Source: Lineus longissimus
Taxonomy: Eukaryota; Nemertea; Pilidiophora; Heteronemertea; Lineidae
Direction of reading: 5' to 3'
Length of the DNA: 64,000 bases
Assembly: GCF_910592395.1 (NCBI RefSeq)
Contig: NC_088323.1
Span: 4,216,001 to 4,280,000 of the forward strand
A program made the position numbers and the translations under genes. Position 1 is the stretch's first letter, and every line of letters starts with the position of its first letter. Positions 25,001-36,392 of the stretch are shown one piece after another. Under the pieces are notes generated by a model, which was not told the origin of the DNA, searched no databases, and saw nothing but the letters and a program-made list of their open reading frames with translations.

Positions 25001-25500
25001 GAAATGATCTAACAATGAATAATAATAGGGATGAAATTACATTGAACCGGTGTTGAAGTTGGAAATGTCCTAGGATAGAATGTCCATGGAACAATGGATT
25101 CTATCATGCCCTTCAATGTCTGAGCTATGGACGGCCATGACCTCAAAGGAATCATATACATATAAGCTACAAACGTTTGCCTCTAGTTTTACGATTAGCG
25201 ATAATTTCATTAAAGAAGATAACTTTGTTAACATGGTTTGGGCATGTTTCGCAAGTCTTACGATGAGCTCCGATGTTCTGGTGACATCTTCGTGCAAGAT
25301 TTGATACCAAAACAATCCCGTCCTTCTGGCCGTGACCTCGTCCTCATAACAACAATTAATGGGAGGCGACAATTATGATAGTTAAAATGTTTGCTGGACA
25401 CACAAAATAATTTGTGTTTTGATATTGATTTTTTGCTCAGTTTCTAAGATTTCAAGATTAACCATGGATCGCACAGCGCACCATTCGCATCAACGAGGTC
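22065..25500. other. intergenic, divergent upstream regions
   Basis: This is the gap between the 5' end of the cyclic-nucleotide-binding gene (-) and the zinc-finger promoter (+). It contains short open frames without splice context, a GAA-rich stretch near 22585-22612, and a diverged SINE-like segment at 24500-24610. No gene can be supported. Confidence 0.5.
24500..24610 (+). repeat. diverged tRNA-derived SINE-like segment
   Basis: The segment ggaaggtcgtgggctcgagcc resembles the T-arm/B-box half of a tRNA-derived SINE, followed by cccgcc and a short tail. The A box is not recognisable, so this is tentative. Confidence 0.3.
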
Positions 25501-25547
25501 CATTCGCTGCAGAGCTTCACCACACGACCAATCAACGCGAAGCCAGC

Positions 25548-25775
25548 ATTGACGTCAATCCAGCCAGTGACCAATCAGATTCGGTGGCGCTAATCGTGAC
25601 CAGAGGCAAGCGGCAACACAATCAGAATGCGAGCGCACGGGCGCGGACTATCAAACGGTAATTGCCAATCATCATAAATTGCCTACTCAAAATGTCAGTT
25701 TTTTCGGACAGTAATTTAGTCATGTTTTTGATTGGTTGGCTACTGTTAGTAATTTTTAGGAGTTTGGTATAAAAG
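25548..25775 (+). promoter_or_regulatory. zinc-finger gene promoter: CRE, CCAAT boxes, TATA
   Basis: There is a palindromic CRE, ATTGACGTCAAT, at 25548-25559. CCAATCA boxes lie at 25571 and just upstream at 25528, with inverted or variant copies near 25665 and 25729. TATAAAAG lies at 25768-25775. Transcription should begin near 25800. The non-coding first exon ends at 25908 (donor aaag|gtactt). Confidence 0.65.
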
Positions 25776-26125
25776 GAGGTGAGTTCTAATCAGTAATCAT
25801 ATCATCATCATCTTACGATTACTGACTGCAACTTACTGACTACTACGCACAGAGATTTTTGCCAGACAACAATCAACCTTCTTGAAAATTCAATTTTTCG
25901 ACGAAAAGGTACTTGTACAGGTGCCCGCCAGGTTTATCTGACAACAGCGACTGGTTAAGAAACTGTCTCTTGCATTGTACAAGATATATATTCTTCCTTA
26001 CAAAGACATTGACTGCGATTTTTCAATAATCTGAAATGAAATAGCGCAATGTTTTGATTAATCGACTAAGAAAGGTTTTTTATAATTGTTTTTCTCTAAC
26101 TTTGCTCCTTATCTTGTCTTTTCAG

Positions 26126-27645
26126 ATGTTTTCTGACAGTTTCGAGCTTTCCAGCCTCTCTTCTTGTGCGAGCTTCCTCAGTGAGTTCACCGATGAAACA
26201 GCGAAGCTAGAGTGCGCCTACATCAAACCCGAGTCGAACACCAGTGCCGAGGGGTCCTCCGATATGGAACAAGATACTAGGTAAATATTTTTTTAAATAT
26301 AATTTTCGGAAGCCAAATAAGCCCGGGTGTAATTGACGAAAAAATAAGACGATGACGCGTCATTTATTCATGTTTTGCATACGTATACATGTTTTGCATA
26401 CGTATTTTACATATACACGTTCCTTTTTATCCTTTCAGAAATGATGACCTAATCATCGACATAGCCAACGTCCTGGCCAAGATGTATCGCTCCAACCAAA
26501 CCGTTTTCGATGATCAGAATAGCTACCAGTCCACGATATCATCTCCGAACTTCCATCCGGTTACCAATGATTACGTCTCACCAGTCCAGTACAACCACGT
26601 ATACCGACCGCAGCCAACGTACCCCGCCCAGAGCGCCATTTGGAATGATTGGTCCCGCTACAGTACGTCCTACGCTAACCAGTCAACGCCAGTCGATTCC
26701 TCCGCCAACCAGACGTCGAACCAATCCTTTAACAGTCTCTCCAGTGTGTCCTTCGCCAGCAAAGAGTCCACGCCACCCGCCTACCAGACGAGCCAGTTCC
26801 AGTCCATGTACACCATCCTCCAGCCACCACCGCAAAACTCCTACAGAACCCATGCTGAAGAAAAGCCCACACCGAACACTATCCACTACATGCCGCAGCG
26901 TACTGACAGAACCAACGTCTTCCATCCCTCACCGAGCCGTCCTGAGAACTCCAGCTATGCCAACTTCACGTCCCAGTTCCGTCCACCGATGAACCTTGCC
27001 AACGACTTCTTTTCCGGCAGAGACGAGCTTCGAGAGTACAATTACGAAGACACGCCCGACAAGCTGCCAAGCCTGAACAATGCCACACCATCGACCTGGT
27101 CCGACGATTATAGCCCGTTGGAGCCGTGTGAAGTCCAACAGCCTGCCAAGTCTACGCCACACGAGTCCCTCCAAGAGCTATTCCAGACCGTCACCCAGTT
27201 AGCCAGACAGAAGACGACCCGAGGTAGAAAGAGGAAGCAGCCCGATTCCGACGACATCGCACGACCTGCCGCCAAGAAACCACTAGCCTGCTCTGTCCCC
27301 GGTTGTACCACCAAAGTCGCCTCCAAGAAAGACCTCAAGCGCCACCTGATGACGCACACTGCTCGAGAGTCGCCGTTCGAATGCCATATCTGCCAGAAGC
27401 TATTCAGCGCTAAATCGACCCTGACCGTCCACATGCGTATCCATACGGGAGACAAGCCATACGAGTGTCAGTACTGCCAGCGTTCCTTCCGAGACTTCTC
27501 CACCTTCACTAAGCACCAGCGAACGCACACGGGCGAGCGGCCGTACACATGCGCAGTCTGCGGGGTCGGGTTTACGCAGTCCGGGAACATGAAACGTCAT
27601 TTCCTGTCCCAGCATCAAGAGTACGACTTCTTCACCAAGAGTTAA
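26126..27645 (+). CDS. C2H2 zinc-finger transcription factor, four fingers
   Basis: The coding exons are 26126-26280 and 26439-27645, giving 453 residues. The ATG follows the acceptor cttttcag directly, so the first exon (about 25800-25908) is entirely non-coding. The N-terminal two thirds are Ser/Pro/Asn/Tyr-rich, with acidic patches typical of activation domains and one short ordered motif, DDLIIDIANVLAKMY. A basic stretch GRKRKQ precedes four consecutive C2H2 fingers. Finger 1 is CSVPGC..HLMTH. Fingers 2 and 3 are CHICQ..HMRIH and CQYCQ..HQRTH, joined by TGEKP-like linkers (TGDKP, TGERP). Finger 4, CAVCG..H, has four residues between its histidines (HFLSQH). It is a nuclear DNA-binding regulator. 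The CRE and TATA promoter suggests an inducible gene. I cannot assign an orthologue. The polyadenylation signal AATAAA at 27875 lies inside the first unit of the tRNA-Gly tandem array. Confidence 0.9.
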
Positions 27646-27962
27646 ATCTCGACCAATCCGATTCGCATTGTTCCTGCATTCCAATTGACTTGCGGTGTGG
27701 ATTGTTTGTGCTAATAGTGAGGTTGCGATTCGATAACGTTATAACATTTTGAAATGGACTATCTTAAAGTGTGCCCAAATGGACTATCTGAAACATGTGC
27801 TCAAATAGCCTATTTAACGTGAAACTATGTAGAATTGTGGTTGAACTGTAATTACAATGAATGTATTGTGTTACAATAAAGTCCGCTATGAATGGAAACC
27901 ATTAAGACACACGGTGTAATTGTCTGGTTGTACATGTCCAAATTTCCGCTGGTGATCAGCGA

Positions 27963-28033
27963 GCATTGGTGGTTCAGTGGTAGAATTCTCGCCTGCCACG
28001 CGGGAGACCGGGGTTCGATTCCCCGCCAATGCA
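27963..28033 (+). tRNA. tRNA-Gly (GCC), copy 1
   Basis: A 71-nt cloverleaf: acceptor GCATTGG/CCAATGC, D arm with A box tggttcagtgg, anticodon stem-loop TCGCC-TGCCACG-CGGGA with anticodon GCC, and B box ggttcgattcc. A T6 terminator lies just downstream. Confidence 0.95.
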
Positions 28034-28798
28034 ACGGTTTTTTCTTCAAATTTCAAAAAAATATCATTGCTTTTTGTCCTTTGGATTCTCCAAGCTGTCT
28101 GTAGTGTGAACGGAATCATATTGTATTTTGGTCAATACCAAACAACGGATTCATCCTCTCTCGAATTGCTTTGGCTATTCGAAGATCCGATGCCATCCAC
28201 TTTTTTTTTTCTTGATACAATTTTTTCCAATAGACTTATTTTGGGATACTTTGTGCTAATTGTATATATTTGCAAATAAGACGTATATTGAATAAAAAGT
28301 ATATAAAATAACTTGCAATATAGTTCCTTTATATGGCGATAGATTCTGCGTACATGTACATGTGTGCATTAACGCTGGAGAATGCTTTTTCTTTTAAGAC
28401 TGCAAAAAACATTGTTTTATACCATGCTTCATGTATGGCTGTACCATCCTCTTGTAAACAGGGCCTACAACACGAATTCTCCATTGAGGGAGTAAGTATG
28501 TATCCAGTGAAATGGCCTGATATTGTCAGGATGTTGCTGTACATGCATTGGAGATACATGGTCCAATGCTTGACGTATTCGTGTCTAGAGCTAGGAGGTC
28601 ACTTCACTACGGTAGAGATCATCTTGTGCGACGCCAGCAAGAACTCGTCATACACAATGCCCGCGTCTAATTAATTTTATTAGTGAAACTATAATTGCGT
28701 ATTGTGTTACAATAAAGTCCGCTATGAATGGAAACCATTAAGACACACGGTGTAATTGTCCGGTTGTACAAGTCCAAATTTCCGCTGTTGATCAGCAA

Positions 28799-28869
28799 GC
28801 ATTGGTGGTTCAGTGGTAGAATTCTCGCCTGCCACGCGGGAGACCGGGGTTCGATTCCCCGTCAATGCA
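28799..28869 (+). tRNA. tRNA-Gly (GCC), copy 2
   Basis: It matches copy 1 except for a C/G to T change in the 3' acceptor strand, which gives a G-U pair next to the T arm. The fold is retained and a T6 run follows. Confidence 0.93.
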
Positions 28870-29544
28870 AAGGTTTTTTCTTCAAATTTCAAAAAAATAT
28901 CATTGCTTTGGATTCTCCAAGGATCCGATGCCATCTACTTTTTTTTTCTTGATACAATTTTTTCCAATAGACTTATTTTGGGATACTTTGTGCTAATTGT
29001 ATATATTTGCAAATAAGACGTATGTTGAATAAAAAGTATATAAAATAACTTGCAATATAGTTCCTTTATATGGCGATAGATTCTGCGTACATGTACACGT
29101 GTGCATTAACGCTGGAGAATTCGCATTTTACTTTTAAGACTGCGAAAAACATTGTTTTATACCATGCTTCATGTATGGCTGTACCATCCTCTTGTAAACA
29201 GGGCCTACAACACGAATTCTCCATTGAGGGAGTAAGTATGTATCCATTGAAATGGCCTGATATTGTCAGGATGTTGCTGTACATGCATTGGAGATACATG
29301 GTCCAATGCTTGACGTATTCGTGTCTAGAGCTAGGAGGTCACTTGACCACGGTAGAGATCATCTTGTGCGACGCAAGCAAGAACTGGTCGGACACAATGC
29401 CTGCGTCTAATTAGTTTATAAGTGAAACTATAATTACAATGAATGTATTGTGTTACAATAAAGTCCGCTATGAATGGAAACCATGAAGACACACGGTGTA
29501 ATTGTCCGGTTGTACATGTCCAAATTTCCGCTGGTGATCAGCAA

Positions 29545-29615
29545 GCATTGGTGGTTCAGTGGTAGAATTCTCGCCTGCCACGCGGGAGACCGGGGTTCGA
29601 TTCCCCGCCAATGCA
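29545..29615 (+). tRNA. tRNA-Gly (GCC), copy 3
   Basis: The 71-nt sequence is identical to copy 1, with intact A and B boxes, anticodon GCC, and a T6 terminator. Confidence 0.95.
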
Positions 29616-30380
29616 AAGGTTTTTTCTTCAAATTTCAAAAAAATATCATTGCTTTTTGTCCTTTGGATTCTCCAAGCTGTCTGTAGTGTGAACGGAATCA
29701 TATTGTATTTTGGTCAATACCAAACAACGGATTCATCCTCTCTCGAATTGCTTTGGCTATTCGAAGATCCGATGCCATCCACTTTTTTTTTTCTTGATAC
29801 AATTTTTTCCAATAGACTTATTTTGGGATACTTTGTGCTAATTGTATATATTTGCAAATAAGACGTATATTGAATAAAAAGTATATAAAATAACTTGCAA
29901 TATAGTTCCTTTATATGGCGATAGATTCTGCGTACATGTACATGTGTGCATTAACGCTGGAGAATGCTTTTTCTTTTAAGACTGCAAAAAACATTGTTTT
30001 ATACCATGCTTCATGTATGGCTGTACCATCCTCTTGTAAACAGGGCCTACAACACGAATTCTCCATTGAGGGAGTAAGTATGTATCCAGTGAAATGGCCT
30101 GATATTGTCAGGATGTTGCTGTACATGCATTGGAGATACATGGTCCAATGCTTGACGTATTCGTGTCTAGAGCTAGGAGGTCACTTCACTACGGTAGAGA
30201 TCATCTTGTGCGACGCCAGCAAGAACTCGTCATACACAATGCCTGCGTCTAATTAATTTTATTAGTGAAACTATAATTGCGTATTGTGTTACAATAAAGT
30301 CCGCTATGAATGGAAACCATTAAGACACACGGTGTAATTGTCCGGTTGTACAAGTCCAAATTTCCGCTGGTGATCAGCAA

Positions 30381-30451
30381 GCATTGGTGGTTCAGTGGTA
30401 GAATTCTCGCCTGCCACGCGGGAGACCGGGGTTCGATTCCCCGCCAATGCA
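30381..30451 (+). tRNA. tRNA-Gly (GCC), copy 4
   Basis: The 71-nt sequence is identical to copy 1. The downstream flank is shortened by a few bases but keeps the T6 terminator. Confidence 0.95.
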
Positions 30452-31158
30452 AAGGTTTTTTCTTCAAATTAAAAAAAATATCATTGCTTTCTGTCCTTTG
30501 GATTCTCCAAGCTGTCTGTAGTGTGAACGGAATCATATTGTATTTTGGTCAATACCAAACAACGGATTCATCCTCTCTCGAATTGCTTTGGCTATTCGAA
30601 GATCCGATGCCATCCACTTTTTTTTTTCTTGATACAATTTTTTCCAATAGACTTATTTTGGGACACTTTGTGCTAATTGTATATATTTGCAAATAAGACG
30701 TATATTGAATAAAAAGTATATAAAATAACTTGCAATATAGTTCCTTTATATGGCGATAGATTCTGCGTACATGTACATGTGTGCATTAACGCTGGAGAAT
30801 GCTTTTACTTCTAAGACTGCGAAAAACATTGTTTTATACCACGCTTCATGTATGGCTGTACCATCCTCTTGTAAACAGGGCCTACAACACGAATTCTCCA
30901 TTGAGGGAGAAAGTATGTATCCAGTGAAATGGCCTGATATTGTCAGGATATGGCTGTACATGCATTGGAGATACATGGTCCAATGCTTGACGTATTCGTG
31001 TCCAGAGCTAGGAGGTCACTTGACCACGGTAGAGATCATCTTGTGCGACGCCAGCAAGAACTCGTCGGACACAAACTCAACCAATAAAAGTTGCGTTGTG
31101 GATGTTTGGTCAATTTGGCAAAATTAGAGCGCCCCAACTTTCCCAACTTATTCAAGAG

Positions 31159-31229
31159 GCATTGGTGGTTCAGTGGTAGAATTCTCGCCTGCCACGCGGG
31201 AGACCGGGGTTCGATTCCCCGCCAATGCA
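31159..31229 (+). tRNA. tRNA-Gly (GCC), copy 5, unique flanks
   Basis: The tRNA itself is identical to copies 1, 3 and 4. The upstream flank is unrelated and the downstream flank is only weakly similar. A T4 terminator follows. It marks the right edge of the array. Confidence 0.95.
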
Positions 31230-31240
31230 AACTTTTCTCC

Positions 31241-33040
31241 AAATTTTACAAAAACACATTTTGTCCCAGCGCGTTACCCCACATGGACCGTTTTTTAAAA
31301 CTGCCTTTTTTAACAGCACCAAACGGGCCCCGAACACCCCGTCGACGAAGAAAAACACAACCTGGAACGAGGTATATTATTTTGATTTGAAGACAAACCT
31401 CACCAGCCCCTTAAACCCTTGACAAAACAGAGCACGTAACTAGTGGTGACGCTCTCTGTCAAATGGCATTTGCGGGTTTGCGTTGACTTAGGGATTATGT
31501 AACACTACATTGGAGATCAATATGCGATATACAATGGCGCACCATAACTAAGAACTCACTAATACCTTACTATCGACTTGTGAAGTTTTACATGTACGGG
31601 CCGATATACCAGTAACATACCCTATGATTAAACACGAAAAGGGCCGAAGTGCGAGTTCGAAGGGTTTGTCGGTGAAACTTTTACAGAGGCAACGCAAAAA
31701 TGACCAGGATACCCGGGTAGTCCATGGAGAAAATGCAGTAAAATCTCGCGGAGATATGAGGTGAGGAAATCTAAAGGCTTTTGGAGTTCGTAGAGCCATG
31801 GTGGTCTGCTTTGGGTGACGTTGCGTTATCCTATTGTCAAATTACTTGTCGGCCATCGATTTTCCATGAAATTTTATTTTGATGATGCCACAGTTATTGT
31901 AGATATCATTTTTATTTCATTTATCACCGACGGAGACCATGGCCAGTTGTGGCATTGTACATGTAATTACCGTAGAAAACGCCGGGTTCATTACATGGAT
32001 TTGACGATAACAACTAACAGAAATAAACCCCCACATGACCCACAAACTCACCCTCAGCTTACACACTGTTAAGGGTTGACCATAGGTACTGTCATTTTGA
32101 CCAGAAGTTGAAATCGTCCAATAACTAGGACTACTTAAAAAAGTATTAAACAGCTGGTAAGGTTTACATCCTTGTAAATGAAAACGCTTTAAGAGGCGCT
32201 TTGGAAATGGATTTCATCTTCTGGTCAATTTTTAAAATAATGTATTTTATGCATGTATATTTTTTTATTTAGAAAATAATGAATACTACAATACATTCTG
32301 GATTGTATGCAAATATTTATAATTAGGAGGTCTATAATATCATCATGTTCATTCGCACGGAATCCAGAATCGTCCGCACTGTAGCGGATGGCATATTCTG
32401 ACGTAGCTCTTTGTTCTGACGTAATTTCGCAATTATTCTGAGGTTTGCGATGGTAGTATAATGTCGTTTGGTGAAAATAAATATTGTATTACCCTCTCGT
32501 TATAGGAAATAACAGGTTTGTCAATAACCATGGTGAAATATTTTTCTCGGGAATATGCATATACATGTACATGTATACAAAAAAATACTAGAATACAGAA
32601 CAGCATTTCAGTGAGGCACAATGCACTCGTGATCCAAATTTCGTGGCCCCAGATCGTGGCTTCGACATGTCCGATAAGGCCAACAGACCCAAGTCCGTGA
32701 AGTCTTGATCTTGGACCAAAGAATCAGCTTCTTGCTTTCAAAACACGACTCACTGATTTCGAGATTTATTAGTGATCAACCTCATCCATCACATTTTATA
32801 CATCGAGGGTGCAGTGAAAGCACAGCGATAATTGACCCTTAATTGACACACATTATTCACACATACACCATTTACATTGTATGGCACGTATGATATAATA
32901 CATACAATGAAAATACACGTGACCCCCCCCCCCGAGATCCACCCTGCCATGTTCACACCTTACTAGCGAGGGTTTCAACTTTCAACAATGGTTGAACGCA
33001 TTGCAATATCGCAGTCTGCAGATGAGGTTTACTGTCGAGG
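31241..33040. other. intergenic, nothing recognised
   Basis: This stretch between the tRNA array and the sulfotransferase gene is AT-rich. It has a poly-C run near 32921-32931 and scattered acatgta motifs. No supportable gene was found. Confidence 0.5.
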
Positions 33041-33062
33041 ATGGTTGGTACACAGGCCCGTA
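33003..33062. repeat. short dispersed repeat copy A
   Basis: The segment starting gcaatatcgcagtctgcaga, followed by gaggttta, recurs with few changes at 56069-56130. Both copies lie a short distance upstream of coding exons. Confidence 0.6.
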
Positions 33063-33144
33063 CCAGTGAACCTGGTCAACACCAGCCCTACCGTACTACT
33101 ATTGCAAGAGTTCTTAACTATACCATAACCCTTTCTCGTTTCAG

Positions 33145-35076
33145 TGCCAAGCGCCTTGCAAACCAGATCTGCCTGGGATACCCGGGAAGGCGATGCCGGG
33201 CTAATGTCATCTGGATTGTTCTACTCTTCATCGGGTTCTTCATTGCCGCTCTTAACATCCTCAAGGCAAATCCCATATCGGGGTAAGTTCTCTTTTAAAA
33301 TATGTTCTGGACCCTATCAGGTTTTATAGTTGAGCTTGCAGGGTAATCCTTCTCCCGGTTTTCGAACTTTTGATCATGGAAATGCAGTGCCGTGAAATGC
33401 AGTGAAGTAGTGCAGTGTGCAGCTACACGTATTTGTCTTTCTTAATGATGATGTTTTGGTTCTCATTTAGGTTTACAAAGGTCTACCTCAGACAAGCCAG
33501 TCCGCCCGCTGCATACTTCGCAAATCAAGTACTTTCCGGCAATGCTCTTCCAGCAAAGATCGGCACCCCCCTGATGGCTCGGAACTTCAGTCAACCAAGC
33601 ATCGTGCCAGACTCTGGACAGAAACAACCTGGATCGGGTACCCTGGACAAACATCGCATCTCAATCGGAACATGTACGAAACCTATAGACAATATAGCCT
33701 TTCTCAAAGTGCATAAATGTGCCTCGAGTTCTGTGGCGAACATTTTGGTACGATACGGACTAAGAAAAGATCTGAATTTCGCGCTGCCCAAGTTGGACAA
33801 TGGCCATATCGGCTGGCCCAACTCGTTCCAGCCGACTCATGTCTTGAACATTCAGGAGGACCAGCCGATTAATCTCATCGCCTACCACATCATCTACAAT
33901 AAGGAAAATGTGGCGAAGGTCATGCCGAAAGACACAAAAATCGTGGGAATATTGCGCGAACCTTGGGCACAATTCAAATCATCCATGAACTTCTTCAGGG
34001 AGTTAAAACAGATTAAGTTCAAGACGAAGGATACTGTGACGGAATTTTTAAACAATCCGAAAAAATATGAGAAAAGGTTACTCTTCGCGTTAGGAGGGAA
34101 GCGATTGGGTTATAAATCCGTGACGCATAACTTCCTGTCCTCTGAAATGGGTCTTCCGGAGTCTTATTACAATGATGAAGGGAAGATTCGAGAGTATATT
34201 AAATTCTTAGATGAGAGTGTCGATTTGGTGATGATGAAGGAACAGTTCAGTCAGTCCATTGTGCTCTTGCGCCGACTCATGTGCTGGGATATGTCCGACG
34301 TCATCACAATGCCGATCAACAGCAAGAAGTACAAACTTAACCACCAGGAGGCAGCACTGAAAGAAAAACACCAGAAATGGAGCGCGGCGGATTATTTACT
34401 CTACGATCACTTCAATAGGACTTTCCATAAAAAGGTTCATGCAGAAGGAAAGGGATTCCTTGAAGAAGTTAGACAATTTGATAAGTTGAACTTGGAAGTT
34501 GAGCGATACTGTAAACAAAACAAGTCTAATACACCACTGACTTTAGCGCCGTCGGCGTGGAATAGCGCCATAAAAATAACCCGGGAAGGCTGTAAGATGC
34601 TTAAGGTAATTCCTTACTACATGACAGGGATGATAAAAAGGAAGATGCTTGCGCTCAAGAACAAGCGTAAGGGGATTAAGGAGCCCCCACCGCCGCCCCC
34701 GAAAAAAACTGTGGTGAAACCAGTGCCGGTTAAAACGGTTGTCAAGGAGGCGCCAGTGAAGACGGTGGTTAAAGAGACGCCTGTGGATGCTGCTGCCAAA
34801 CAGGAACACGAAACTGTTGTCAAACCGGCGCCACTGGAAACTGAGGTGAAACAGGTGCCGGCGGAAAATGTTGCCAAGGATGCACCAGTTGAACCTGTTG
34901 CCAAACAGGCACCAGTTGAACCTATTGCCAAACAGGCATCGGTAGAAACTATTGCTAAGAAGGCCCAAATTGACACTGTTGCCAAACAAGCAGATGGTGA
35001 AGCAGTTGCCAAGCCAGAAGCAGAATCTGTTGCCAAACCTGCAGCGGCTGAAACCGTGGTCAAGAGGCCCCAGTAG
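33145..35076 (+). CDS. galactose-3-O-sulfotransferase-like enzyme with decapeptide-repeat tail
   Basis: This is a Golgi type II sulfotransferase that would transfer sulfate from PAPS to a galactose of glycolipids or glycans (Gal3ST family, PF06990). Exons 33145-33282 and 33471-35076 join in phase. The first encodes a membrane anchor (VIWIVLLFIGFFIAALNIL). Its true start is unclear: either a further 5' exon (acceptor ctcgtttcag) or an in-frame ATG at 33041 that falls inside a dispersed repeat. The 5'-phosphosulfate loop is IAFLKVHKCASSSVANILVR and the 3'-phosphate motif is IVGILREPWAQFKSSMNFF, both as in cerebroside sulfotransferase. After the catalytic domain, from about 34684, comes a Pro run and about 12 imperfect ten-residue repeats of the form VETVAKQAPV, which is unusual for this family. 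A one-base shift just before the stop hides a further in-frame tail. AATAAA is at 35417. Confidence 0.85.
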
Positions 35077-35416
35077 AAACTGTGGTAACAAACAAGCCTA
35101 AAAAGCCAGAGGTATAGTCGCACCAGCAGGCTGGCTGCATCTACAGCCCTATAGAATTGGAAGGCAGACTCAGAAAATGCAAGGAAGCAAAAGTTGCGGC
35201 TGTGATAGCTTCTGGGTACGCCAAGGCAAAGCTATTGGGTCTATGTTCACCGAAAACTTATGTCTGCAAGCACCGATGTTATGCTAATTTGCTGACTGCT
35301 TTAGTTATGTTTGGCTCCGGCCGGCGGGGACACTCTCGTTGAAAAAGGCTGTAGAGGGCCGGGACTGCCATAACAATCGGTCTTGATACTGACAAAACTT
35401 CCCACCAAATAAGTTT

Positions 35417-35422
35417 AATAAA
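35417..35422 (+). terminator. polyadenylation signal of the sulfotransferase gene
   Basis: AATAAA lies about 340 nt after the stop. The next gene is convergent and has its own signal (reverse strand) at 35719-35724. Confidence 0.5.
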
Positions 35423-35718
35423 TAACACTGCTATTGATTCTAGTCTTGGAGATGACCTGGATTGTGTTGGTTGCTCGTCTCTTGCCGGCAGTTTTCAGTC
35501 GTTGTCTTTTTGTAATGCTCTTAACTGGTGTGAAGGTAAATACAGTCCTCTTGAGGCGTAAGTCGTACTGTATTGTTCTTTGAATGGACTTTGGTGTATG
35601 TCTGTAGAAACTCTTGACTTTTTTGTGGGAAAAATATAGATTCTCAACTGACAAACTGTCCGTTGGTACGAATTCGAAACCAATTCTAGGAACACAAGAC
35701 AGAAATATTCATGATAAT

Positions 35719-35724
35719 TTTATT
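35719..35724 (-). terminator. polyadenylation signal of the paired-Phe gene
   Basis: AATAAA on the minus strand (TTTATT on +) lies about 670 nt beyond the stop codon at 36393. It is inferred to end the 3' UTR. Confidence 0.4.
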
Positions 35725-36392
35725 AAGTCAATAAATACTCCAAATACATAAACTGGAAAATGCATCGATTACATGTAAATTTGCATTCAATCATTCAGTT
35801 TTCAGGAATGTCCATTACCAAATTGCCCATATTCTCTAGTACGCTCTGACGATATGATCTAAATAATCTATTCTAGTCTCAAAGTACCTACTTTATAAAT
35901 ATAACCACAAGATATACACATTGCGAAAGCCACGAATATAAATTCTGTGCCTGACGTCTTGGCCTCAGGGATTCTATATTTCTATTCATGGCTTTTAAAT
36001 TCTTCACGATTATCACAAAATGCATCAATCACAGCCAAAAGTCTTCGAAATGCAAATATACTGGAGGGATTCAGTTTGGACAAAAGTTCTAAAAATTGGA
36101 AATCTCTCCCATAACTCTTTCGCGGAGCTAGTTCGGCCATTCCAAGGTAAGATGCGCTCATCTGGAAAGAGTCATTCGCAACTTGCTGCACGGTCAGCAC
36201 AGACATGGCCTTTCGATGAATACAGTGTCCAGATAAAACTAAATTCGATATTAAGTCTTGATAATACGAGAACTTGTAAATGATGTTCCTCGTATGGAGG
36301 ATGTCCGCCATAGAACATAGGTGGGGGCCCTGGAAGGACCAGTAGCCATGGTGGCAACTCTAGTCTGGGATAGTCAGGAATGTCCAAAAAGT

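Larger units (their letters stand above)
27850..31240 (+). repeat. tandem array of ~0.75-0.84 kb units, each with a tRNA-Gly gene
   Basis: Four near-identical units start near 27850, 28688, 29431 and 30271, and a fifth tRNA has diverged flanks. The tRNA-to-tRNA spacings are 836, 746, 836 and 778 bp. Each unit begins with a copy of gttacaataaagtccgctat (which contains AATAAA), then the tRNA with a T-run terminator, then an AT-rich segment with tatataaaat. Units 1 and 3 are almost identical from the tRNA to the next unit. Unit 2 lacks about 90 bp after ttggattctccaag. Confidence 0.92.

Noticed and set aside
26510-27174. Frames overlapping the zinc-finger N-terminal region
   Set aside because: They are alternative frames of a low-complexity coding exon with no independent signals.
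27852-30536. Minus-strand frames containing WRGIEPRSPAWQARILPLNHQC in the array
   Set aside because: They are translations of the tRNA-Gly genes in reverse. Such peptides are a common annotation artefact.
27850-31240. CRISPR-like regularly spaced repeats
   Set aside because: The units are 0.75-0.84 kb long, contain tRNA genes and lie in a spliced eukaryotic genome, so they are a tandem duplication.
34543-35123. Minus-strand frames of 168-182 codons opposite the sulfotransferase tail
   Set aside because: They are shadows of the Lys/Val/Pro repeat region of the plus-strand gene, which has catalytic motifs and splice support.
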